From: a candidate division CSSED10-310 bacterium
Lineage (GTDB): Bacteria > CSSED10-310 > JAFGDC01
Assembly (NCBI GenBank): GCA_016932295.1
Contig: JAFGDC010000540.1
Span: forward strand, 1-7,620
DNA length: 7,620 bases
Reading direction: 5' to 3'
Under the pieces are notes generated by a model. It was not told the DNA's origin and did not search any database. It worked only from the letters and a program-made list of their open reading frames with translations. The position numbers and the translations under genes are program-made. Positions 1 to 5,012 of this stretch are shown here, one piece after another. The first letter of the stretch is position 1, and each line of letters starts with the position of its first letter.

Positions 1-101
1 ACGACCTGATGAAGCATGCCGCACCCGCAAATCAGACCCCATTTGGCAGGATCAATGACCCTGCACTGACCAGGCGGGGGATTTGGGTCCGTCCCCACCC
101 C

Positions 102-131
102 TTGACAGATCCCGAGGTGACTCACTATAAC
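102..131 (+). promoter_or_regulatory. sigma70-type promoter for the galT-like gene
   Basis: A perfect -35 TTGACA (102-107) is followed after 18 bases by TATAAC (126-131), five of six matches to the -10 consensus. Transcription would start near 138, giving a leader of about 33 bases before the GTG at 171. The promoter lies inside the longer open frame that reaches back to base 9, which argues against any start upstream of it. Identified by eye only. Confidence 0.6.
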
Positions 132-170
132 TGTCTGATCCTATTGCCTACCGCCGACGAGAGGAGTTCC

Positions 171-1274
171 GTGTACACCACTCTTAACAAGCTGCGTCGC
201 AATCCCTTGAGCAGACAATGGATACTGTATCTGGATTCACCCATGGATCTCGGTGAACTCATCAACCGCATGCAGGAAAACGCCATCTCGCCCGCCGCCC
301 AGGCTGATGCCGCCGGCCGATGCCCCTATTGCGCCGGCACGGCCCGGCAGCCGTATTCGGTGATCGCCGATCTGAACGATCACCAGTTCACGTACAATCC
401 TTCCATGGAGCACACATGGCATGTGCGAACCGTCCCCCACTATGACCCGCTCTTCCGCATCGAAGGGCAGCTTCTTCGCCGCGGCGACCGCCTCTACGAC
501 ATCATGGAAGCCCACGGCGCTCACGAACTCATCCTGCTTCACAGCGACCATAGCAAACGTTTCCCGCTCCTGGATTCCACCGAGATCACCCGCGTCCTGG
601 TCATGCTCCGCAAACGATTCATCGATCTCTCCCAGGATCCGCACCTGGGGCACCTCACCTTTTTCATTAACGATGCCTTGTCTTCCTCTGCGCACCTCTC
701 TCATCCCCACGGACAAATCCTGTCCACGCCCTTCGTACCCCAGAAGACCCAGAGCGAACTTCGCGGCGCTAATGAATGGTACAGGCACAAGGAGCGGTGC
801 CTGTTCTGCGACATCCTGAACGACGAGCTGGAACTCCAGGCGGCAGGCCGGCGTTCGCAGATCATCGCCCAGAACCGCAATTTCATCACCATGGTGCCGT
901 TCTTCGGCGCCGTGCCCTTCGAAACCTGGATCATTCCCCGCGATCATGCCTCCGATTTTAAATACATTTCCGATGATCAACTGCCGGCGCTGGCCGACAT
1001 GCTGTATCTCACCATGCGCAAGATGCAGACCGCACTCGGCGAGGTCCCGTTCACCCTGACGCTGATGACCCAGCCTAATAAAAGCTGGGGGATCAAGCGC
1101 GGGTACTGGCTTAATATCGAATACGACTGGCACTGGCGATTCCTGCTGACTCCCCGTCCCCCACTCATGACCGATCTTTTCCGGGAATTTTTCCTGGGCA
1201 CCGGTTCGCGAGTCAATCCCGTCTTGCCGGAGCAGGCCGCCGCGTTGTTGCGGGGAGAAAACGTCGGAGTGTGA
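171..1274 (+). CDS. galT: galactose-1-phosphate uridylyltransferase-like protein (HIT superfamily)
   Basis: Probable nucleotidyltransferase of the GalT family, which moves UMP between UDP-glucose and galactose-1-phosphate in the cytoplasmic Leloir pathway. The frame is open back to base 9. I choose the GTG at 171 because GAGGAG (161-166) lies four bases upstream, a promoter ends at 131, and the family-like N-terminus (LRRNPLSRQW) starts just after it; this gives 367 residues, close to family length. From this start, the CPYC pair (51, 54), His127 in SDHSK and His178 match the four zinc ligands of E. coli GalT. HPHGQ (178-182) carries the nucleophilic His180 and Gln182. FETWIIP (250-256), WHW (320-322) and NPVLPEQAAALLR near the end complete the fold. 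CLFC (210-213) is a second Cys pair typical of the non-enterobacterial subtype. The loop before HPH is odd: N-D-A-L-S-S-S-A-H replaces the Gly/Ser-rich consensus. Family membership is firm, but exact substrate is not; a related sugar-phosphate nucleotidyltransferase is possible. Confidence 0.85.
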   Translation: MYTTLNKLRRNPLSRQWILYLDSPMDLGELINRMQENAISPAAQADAAGRCPYCAGTARQPYSVIADLNDHQFTYNPSMEHTWHVRTVPHYDPLFRIEGQLLRRGDRLYDIMEAHGAHELILLHSDHSKRFPLLDSTEITRVLVMLRKRFIDLSQDPHLGHLTFFINDALSSSAHLSHPHGQILSTPFVPQKTQSELRGANEWYRHKERCLFCDILNDELELQAAGRRSQIIAQNRNFITMVPFFGAVPFETWIIPRDHASDFKYISDDQLPALADMLYLTMRKMQTALGEVPFTLTLMTQPNKSWGIKRGYWLNIEYDWHWRFLLTPRPPLMTDLFREFFLGTGSRVNPVLPEQAAALLRGENVGV

Positions 1275-1408
1275 GCGAAGTGGAATCGTCCGGATCAGCA
1301 CCTGGATGCGTTGGTCGCGCTCCTGGAAATTCCCCGCCAGGCCAAGGGTGAGCGGCGGCGGCAACACGCCCCGAAAAAAGGATCGTTCCATTGGTCGAAG
1401 CTGTTCTC
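1275..1408. other. short convergent intergenic region
   Basis: These 134 bases separate the convergent galT-like and pentapeptide genes. I see no convincing hairpin-plus-U-tract terminator for either. On the minus strand a run of six T follows only a 3-bp stem. The galT reading frame stays open for 45 codons beyond its TGA, to a TAA at 1410-1412 that interlocks with the pentapeptide stop. Confidence 0.4.
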
Positions 1409-2344
1409 CTAAAGTTTTCCGAACGCCGACCGTTTGAATTCACCCGATCCGTATTTACCCTTGCCACCATTCTTGAAGCCGCTCTCTTCGGTGAAAGCGC
1501 CGTCCATCCTCACCCGATCGAACTTAGCGCCGCGCCGTTGCGCGTTGATGAGGATGGCGCCCTGGAAATCGCATTCCGAGAACACGGCGTTCACCATGAC
1601 GGCATTCTCCAGGTTGGCGCCCTCGAACTTCGACCTGGTGCAGGATGCCGAGGTCAGATCGCAGCGTTCCATGCCTGCCCGCAGAAGCGAGGAATTCTGG
1701 ATGATGGCGCTCTGCAGGGAGGAGCCATCCATTTTCAAGCCGTCGAACTGTGCCTCGATGATGTAGGCGCGATCGAAACAGCACTCCACGGCGCTGCATC
1801 TGGCCAGTTCGGCGCCCTTCCAGTACGATCCCCCGAGTTGCGCGCCGTCCAGCCGCACACCGGTCAACAGGGCGCCCTCCATGTTGGCGCCGCTTAGTTC
1901 CGCACCGCGCAGATCCGTCCGCATCAACCGGCAGTTGCGGAAAGATGCTCCGGCGAGGTTGGCATCCCGCAAATTGATTTTTCCGACGATCAGGCCACTC
2001 AGATCCAACGATTGCAGGCGGTCCTTGAACCTGATCAGGGCGCGCAGCAGGGCGAATCGACTCCGCGCCTTCTGTCGTTGCGGCGCCTGGTCAGCCATAA
2101 CCAAGCGATGGATCCGCAGCATCTGGATGACATCCCCGGCCTGCCGGTAACAGACCAGGGCATTCACCATGTGCTTGAAGCGCTCCTCGTCACCCTGGTG
2201 CTTCAACAGCCGGTAGATCTGCTCCTCCACCTGGGCGGCCTTGCGGAATAAGGCTCTACCCTTGCTGCTGAAGCGCCCTGTTTCCAGAAGGCCGCACTCC
2301 TCCAGCAATTTATTCCTCTGGGCCATCAACTCCGATAACTGCAT
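1409..2344 (-). CDS. pentapeptide-repeat protein with N-terminal helical domain
   Basis: A 311-residue protein of unknown function. Residues 1-110 are charged and predicted helical, with a TPR-like look around 56-85 (ALVCYRQAGDVIQML). From about 113 to 283 the sequence is a pentapeptide repeat (A-D/N-L-x-x style). The central position is Leu, Phe, Met, Ile or Trp at almost every fifth residue from Leu115 to Met280, for 34 registers with exceptions at 120, 185, 235 and 270. Pentapeptide proteins form a right-handed quadrilateral beta-helix, so this would be about 8.5 coils. The tail (288-311) is basic and Gly/Lys-rich. No signal peptide or membrane segment is seen, so it is probably cytoplasmic. 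The ATG has GGAG seven bases upstream (complement of 2352-2355) and a promoter further back. Family roles range from gyrase mimicry to scaffolding; nothing here selects one. It lies downstream of a response-regulator gene on the same strand, with 118 bases between them. Confidence 0.85.
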   Translation of the reverse strand: MQLSELMAQRNKLLEECGLLETGRFSSKGRALFRKAAQVEEQIYRLLKHQGDEERFKHMVNALVCYRQAGDVIQMLRIHRLVMADQAPQRQKARSRFALLRALIRFKDRLQSLDLSGLIVGKINLRDANLAGASFRNCRLMRTDLRGAELSGANMEGALLTGVRLDGAQLGGSYWKGAELARCSAVECCFDRAYIIEAQFDGLKMDGSSLQSAIIQNSSLLRAGMERCDLTSASCTRSKFEGANLENAVMVNAVFSECDFQGAILINAQRRGAKFDRVRMDGAFTEESGFKNGGKGKYGSGEFKRSAFGKL

Positions 2345-2382
2345 CCCCGGTCTCCGGATATCCTCACCATGGGTGGAAAATC

Positions 2383-2411
2383 ACTCTATTGTCAGGGTCG
2401 GAGCATGTCAA
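2383..2411 (-). promoter_or_regulatory. sigma70-type promoter for the pentapeptide gene
   Basis: On the minus strand a perfect TTGACA (complement of 2406-2411) is followed after 17 bases by TAGAGT (complement of 2383-2388), four of six matches to TATAAT. The predicted start of transcription is about 32 bases before the ATG at 2344. It suggests the gene can be expressed apart from the response regulator upstream. Confidence 0.5.
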
Positions 2412-2462
2412 GCCGCCTGCCGGCAGCCGCGGTCGGTGCCTGCTGAAGCACCTGTTTCCCGG

Positions 2463-3410
2463 TCACGATTGCTTGATGAGAATAACGCGCTTGCGCAGCA
2501 GATCCACCAGGCACAGATAGGTCCGGTAACGATCCATGGAACTCATGGAGACGATGTCTCGGACGGTGGACTGCCCGTTCACCAGAGACATGAGATGATA
2601 TTCCTGGCGGCTCAAGCCGAGATCGTTGAAATTGCGACGACTCAAGGTGTTCAGCGCCGGCACCGCTGTCTCCGCGCCCAACTCCTGGTTCACCAGCTTG
2701 CCGATGACTCCCTTGACGATCTCCAGGTAGCGCTTGGTGCCGATATGACGTGGATAGAGTCGCAGGTTCTCCTCCCACAGGTCCAATGCCTGCCGGTAAT
2801 CCTTCGAACGGAACGCGGTGAAGCCTTCCTGAAACTTGACATCCTCTTCCCTGGTCGGCTCCCGGTCATCTTTCTTGAAAAACGGTTCCGCCACCAGCGA
2901 ATCGGCGAAACGCATACCGGCGTTGTTCATCGGCCGGGTCTGTTTCACGGCGTCCTCGGCCACCGGCGCCTCGTCACTTCCCGCGCCGTTGCTGCCGTTC
3001 GCTCCATGCAACCGGTCCACCATCCGAAACATGGAACTTACCCAGGCCAGCAGCTCGTTCATGTGGAACGGCTTCATCACGTATGCATCGGCGCCGCACT
3101 TGAGTCCGAGTATCCGCTCATCCACCTTGTTCATCACGGAAAGGAATATGAAGGGGATGGCCTTGAGCTGGCAGGAAGAACGGACCACTCGGCAGAATTG
3201 CCACCCATCCATCCTGGGCATCTTGACATCGGAAATGATCAAATCCGGCATCTCGGACTTGAGCAACTCCAGCCCCTCAACGCCATCGTTGGCGGTAAGC
3301 ACCGAGTAACCGGCTTTCTCCAGGCTCTTACGCAGCAACCCTTTGAGTTGGTCATCGTCATCCACGACCATAATAGTCCGTGCCGATGAGGCGCTATTCG
3401 CTTCTTGCAT
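2463..3410 (-). CDS. REC-domain response regulator with TPR-like and C-terminal helical output
   Basis: A 315-residue two-component receiver protein; its partner kinase is not in the window. Counting from the ATG at 3410, residues 11-125 are a REC domain: VVDDDD holds the acidic metal-binding pair (Asp17, Asp18), Asp61 in SDVKMPRMDG is the phosphoacceptor, Ser91 is the switch residue, and Lys113 in KPF is the invariant lysine. A polar Gly/Asn/Ser linker (about 131-185) follows. Then comes a TPR-like helical pair (about 190-231, FQEGFTAFRSKDYRQALDLW), and a C-terminal helical segment (263-311) with the pattern LMSLVNGQSTVRDIVSMSS. That pattern resembles the small winged-helix-like modules common in delta-proteobacterial regulators. 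No standard DNA-binding or enzymatic output is recognisable, so protein-protein signalling is likely. A GTG three codons upstream (3419) is an alternative start; the ATG is preferred for GGTGGGA just before it. There is no strong Shine-Dalgarno. Confidence 0.85.
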   Translation of the reverse strand: MQEANSASSARTIMVVDDDDQLKGLLRKSLEKAGYSVLTANDGVEGLELLKSEMPDLIISDVKMPRMDGWQFCRVVRSSCQLKAIPFIFLSVMNKVDERILGLKCGADAYVMKPFHMNELLAWVSSMFRMVDRLHGANGSNGAGSDEAPVAEDAVKQTRPMNNAGMRFADSLVAEPFFKKDDREPTREEDVKFQEGFTAFRSKDYRQALDLWEENLRLYPRHIGTKRYLEIVKGVIGKLVNQELGAETAVPALNTLSRRNFNDLGLSRQEYHLMSLVNGQSTVRDIVSMSSMDRYRTYLCLVDLLRKRVILIKQS

Positions 3411-3488
3411 GATTCCCACCGTCTGCTGGCATACCTAACAGGTCGCACTGATTGTGAACCACTCACGCAACTTTAACAACAATTACAG

Positions 3489-3517
3489 ATATTAGTTATT
3501 AAAAAGCCATTTGGCAA
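3489..3517 (-). promoter_or_regulatory. sigma70-type promoter for the response regulator
   Basis: On the minus strand TTGCCA (complement of 3512-3517) is followed after 17 bases by TAATAT (complement of 3489-3494), in the most AT-rich part of the region. Transcription would start near 3482, leaving a leader of about 70 bases before the ATG at 3410. An overlapping TGTAAT hexamer is an alternative -10 but has no good -35. Confidence 0.45.
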
Positions 3518-3652
3518 GCATTTCCAGGTAACTTCCGGGCTCAACAGGGAACTTTTTGCCGGGCCGGCGGCTTCCTGACCATGTTCCAGTCCGGTTGAAA
3601 TGATCGCGATGGCTACCATGGAACGGCCGGACTCGGTACGAAGCGGCATGAA

Positions 3653-3696
3653 CCGGCCGGATGGCGTCACTTCAGCCCGTGACTGCCGGCGGCCGG
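3653..3696 (+). repeat. imperfect inverted repeat (hairpin) upstream of the Spy-like gene
   Basis: CCGGCC (3653-3658), GGC (3663-3665) and GTCAC (3666-3670) pair with GTGAC (3679-3683), GCC (3685-3687) and GGCCGG (3691-3696). That makes 14 base pairs around an 8-base loop, with one bulge and a small internal loop. No U-tract follows directly, so a simple terminator is unlikely. CGGCCGG at 3624-3630 can instead pair with CCGGCCG at 3653-3659. The element could be a leader structure or a small-RNA fold. Confidence 0.45.
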
Positions 3697-3785
3697 GGGC
3701 GGTATCTCGTCCGTGACAGGTTTTTTTAAACCTTTTCCCGGGACTGGTGTCAACAGGGATGGAACGAGAAGAACCACCAATCAGC

Positions 3786-3792
3786 AAGGAGG
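3786..3792 (+). promoter_or_regulatory. ribosome binding site of the Spy-like gene
   Basis: AAGGAGG lies five bases before the ATG at 3798. It fixes this start over the in-frame ATG at 3747, which has no comparable site and would bury the signal peptide. Confidence 0.85.
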
Positions 3793-3797
3793 AACAC

Positions 3798-4334
3798 ATG
3801 AAACGGTTCACGATTCTAACCATGGCGTTGATGCTGACCGCTCCACTGGTCCTGGCCCGGGAACCTGGCCGCCACCACGGCGACGGTCCCCCGATCGAGA
3901 TGCTGACGCAACTCGACCTGTCTCCTGACCAGGAAGCGCAGGTGCAGGCGCTTCATTCCGGCAACATGAAGGAATCCATCATGCGCCGGGCGGAACTCAA
4001 GGTGAAGCACCACGAGCTGAATGAACTGCTCCGGGCGACGGACGTCAATGAGAAGGCGGTCATGGCTCTCGTGGACGAGATCGGCAAGCTGGATCACGCC
4101 GCGTTCAAGAAGCGTATCCAGATGCGCCTGGAGATGCATCGAATCCTCACTCCGGAGCAGCGAGGGAAGCTCGGCTCCATGACCCGCGAACGCCGGCGCG
4201 ACAGGCTGAATGACGAGGACTTCGGCAGGGGCCAGGGCAGGGGCCAGGGCCGTGGTCAAGGCTGGATGGGCAGCCACCGGAGCGGTCAGGAAGGCTTCAT
4301 GGGGGACAACGCCTTCGAGGCTGACGAGGACTAG
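3798..4334 (+). CDS. Spy/CpxP-like periplasmic protein
   Basis: A 178-residue exported protein of the Spy/CpxP/ZraP-like group, whose known members are periplasmic chaperones, envelope-stress modulators or metal-linked sensors. Residues 1-20 form a signal peptide: MKR, a hydrophobic core, and a probable cut after VLA at 20. The mature part is helical and highly charged, and carries the two LTxxQ-type motifs that define the group: LSPDQ (41-45) and LTPEQ (117-121). A His-rich patch (RHHGDG, 25-30) and HH at 71-72 could bind metal, but that is inference. The C-terminal tail is unusual, with three exact GRGQ units (143-154) followed by a Gly-rich acidic end. The gene appears monocistronic: it has its own leader and is followed by an inverted repeat, with a fresh promoter before hsp20. 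Its place next to hsp20-lon fits a protein-quality-control role. Which family member it matches cannot be settled here. Confidence 0.8.
   Translation: MKRFTILTMALMLTAPLVLAREPGRHHGDGPPIEMLTQLDLSPDQEAQVQALHSGNMKESIMRRAELKVKHHELNELLRATDVNEKAVMALVDEIGKLDHAAFKKRIQMRLEMHRILTPEQRGKLGSMTRERRRDRLNDEDFGRGQGRGQGRGQGWMGSHRSGQEGFMGDNAFEADED
4222..4257 (+). repeat. tandem GRGQ-coding repeat
   Basis: Three consecutive 12-base units encode Gly-Arg-Gly-Gln (residues 143-154 of the Spy-like protein). The first two units are nearly identical at the DNA level, while the third uses different Arg, Gly and Gln codons. This suggests recent slippage for the first pair and protein-level constraint on the third. Confidence 0.6.
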
Positions 4335-4354
4335 CTCCTCTCGAGGAAGAATGA

Positions 4355-4395
4355 TCGAGGCGCTCCGGGGATCAAGTGCCGCCGGAGCGCCTCGA
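4355..4395 (+). terminator. perfect 14-bp inverted repeat after the Spy-like gene
   Basis: TCGAGGCGCTCCGG (4355-4368) and CCGGAGCGCCTCGA (4382-4395) are exact reverse complements around a 13-base loop, starting 21 bases after the stop codon. No U-tract follows, so it may act as a weak or factor-assisted terminator or as a barrier protecting the mRNA 3' end. CTCTCGAGG (4338-4346) can also pair with CCTCGAGAG (4390-4398), which would compete with this stem. Confidence 0.6.
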
Positions 4396-4465
4396 GAGAT
4401 GTACGCACGATTCCGGGCCGCCACCGGCCGGCGGTGGAACCAGGCCCGGTCATGGCGCTGCCTGC

Positions 4466-4494
4466 TTTACACCCTGGCGCTGCCCGGTTATGAT
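4466..4494 (+). promoter_or_regulatory. sigma70-type promoter for hsp20-lon
   Basis: TTTACA (4466-4471) and TATGAT (4489-4494), five of six matches each, are separated by the ideal 17 bases, an arrangement much like the lac promoter. Transcription would begin near 4501, about 55 bases before the hsp20 ATG. I see no CIRCE operator and no match to the sigma32 consensus in the region. Confidence 0.65.
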
Positions 4495-4555
4495 TCATGA
4501 AGTCCTCGTTGGCAAGGACAACAATGGACACAGAGCGCTTTCTTGGAGGTTGACA

Positions 4556-4996
4556 ATGGACGAAAACGCGTTCAAGGAAGGGAAAGAATTCAAGGAGGTG
4601 AGTGACCAGATGGAGCGAATCTTCGACAATCTGGTTCAGCAACCTCTTATGATGATATCGGAATCGGGATGGCGGCCGGCATTCGATGTATTCGAGACCA
4701 AGGACAACCTGGTCATCCTCGGAGAACTGGCCGGCGTTCTGCGCAAGGATATCAGCATTGTCCTGGACAAGGAGGTGCTGACCATCTCCGGATGCCGACA
4801 GGACAAGCGGCCGGAAAAAAAAGAAAGACTTCATCGAATGGAAATCGATTTCGGGAAGTTCAAACGTCAGATCCGTATCAACATCCCGATCCGTGAAGGA
4901 GAAATACATGCGGTCATGAAGGATGGCTTTCTCGAGATCACCATCCCCAAGATCGTTCGCGATGAATTCCGCGAAATCCCCATAGACCAACGCTGA
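4556..4996 (+). CDS. small heat-shock protein, Hsp20/alpha-crystallin family
   Basis: An ATP-independent holdase that binds unfolding proteins in the cytoplasm and keeps them soluble for refolding or degradation. The protein has 146 residues, a usual length. Residues 1-38 form the variable N-terminal arm. The alpha-crystallin domain spans about 39-132: WRPAFDVFET opens it, GELAGVLRKDI (56-66) matches the usual ELPGV-xx-DI, and the conserved A-x-x-x-x-G-x-L signature appears as AVMKDGFL (119-126) before EITIPK. The C-terminal IPI (141-143) is the I-x-I anchor used for oligomer assembly. The ATG at 4556 is set by GGAGG (4545-4549) six bases upstream; the frame is open further back, but without such a site. 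Only 16 bases separate it from lon, so the two are almost surely one operon, coupling client capture to proteolysis. The basic insert KRPEKKERLHR (84-94) lies where the dimerisation loop sits in bacterial members. Confidence 0.93.
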   Translation: MDENAFKEGKEFKEVSDQMERIFDNLVQQPLMMISESGWRPAFDVFETKDNLVILGELAGVLRKDISIVLDKEVLTISGCRQDKRPEKKERLHRMEIDFGKFKRQIRINIPIREGEIHAVMKDGFLEITIPKIVRDEFREIPIDQR

Positions 4997-5012
4997 GCCA
5001 GGAGCGGAAACA

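Larger units (their letters stand above)
3411..3797. other. divergent intergenic region with structured GC-rich segment
   Basis: This 387-base stretch lies between the divergent response-regulator and Spy-like genes. Bases 3470-3520 are AT-rich and hold the minus-strand promoter. Bases 3545-3720 are GC-rich, with GGCCGG at 3562, 3625, 3655 and 3691 and a long imperfect hairpin. Then GGTTT-4-AAACC (3719-3732) and a strong ribosome binding site follow. No open frame here is convincing, and I see no confident plus-strand promoter. Confidence 0.5.

Noticed and set aside
2..58. Frame 2 open from the window edge to TGA at 56-58, possibly the tail of an upstream gene
   Set aside because: Only 18 residues without any recognisable pattern; it cannot be told apart from chance.
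77..96. GGGGA/TCCCC hairpin with 10-base loop, a possible terminator of an upstream gene
   Set aside because: The stem is only five pairs, there is no U-tract, and no upstream gene is established.
119..129. GACTCACTATA, identical to the core of the phage T7 promoter
   Set aside because: Only 11 bases match, the upstream and +1 GGG parts of the T7 consensus are missing, and the TATAAC falls naturally in a host promoter. It is probably chance.
1371..1390. Possible minus-strand terminator with a six-T run after the pentapeptide gene
   Set aside because: The preceding stem (GGA/TCC) is only three base pairs and would not support intrinsic termination.
237..1391. Long minus-strand open frame (384 codons) opposite the galT-like gene
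   Set aside because: It is a mirror of GC-rich codon use in a clear enzyme gene, its translation is low-quality, and the plus strand carries the conserved catalytic motifs.
2405..2462. Small inverted repeats (GGTGC/GCACC and the palindrome CTGCCGGCAG) after the response regulator
   Set aside because: Short stems without a U-tract in GC-rich sequence; not enough to call a terminator.
2241..3389. Long plus-strand open frame (382 codons) opposite the response regulator
   Set aside because: The minus strand encodes an intact REC domain with every key residue; the plus frame shows no recognisable motif and no ribosome binding site.
3548..3578. GGAACTT followed by CCTGA, resembling an envelope-stress (sigmaE) promoter before the Spy-like gene
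   Set aside because: The spacer is about 19 bases instead of roughly 16, the -10 is imperfect, and it would give a leader of over 200 bases.
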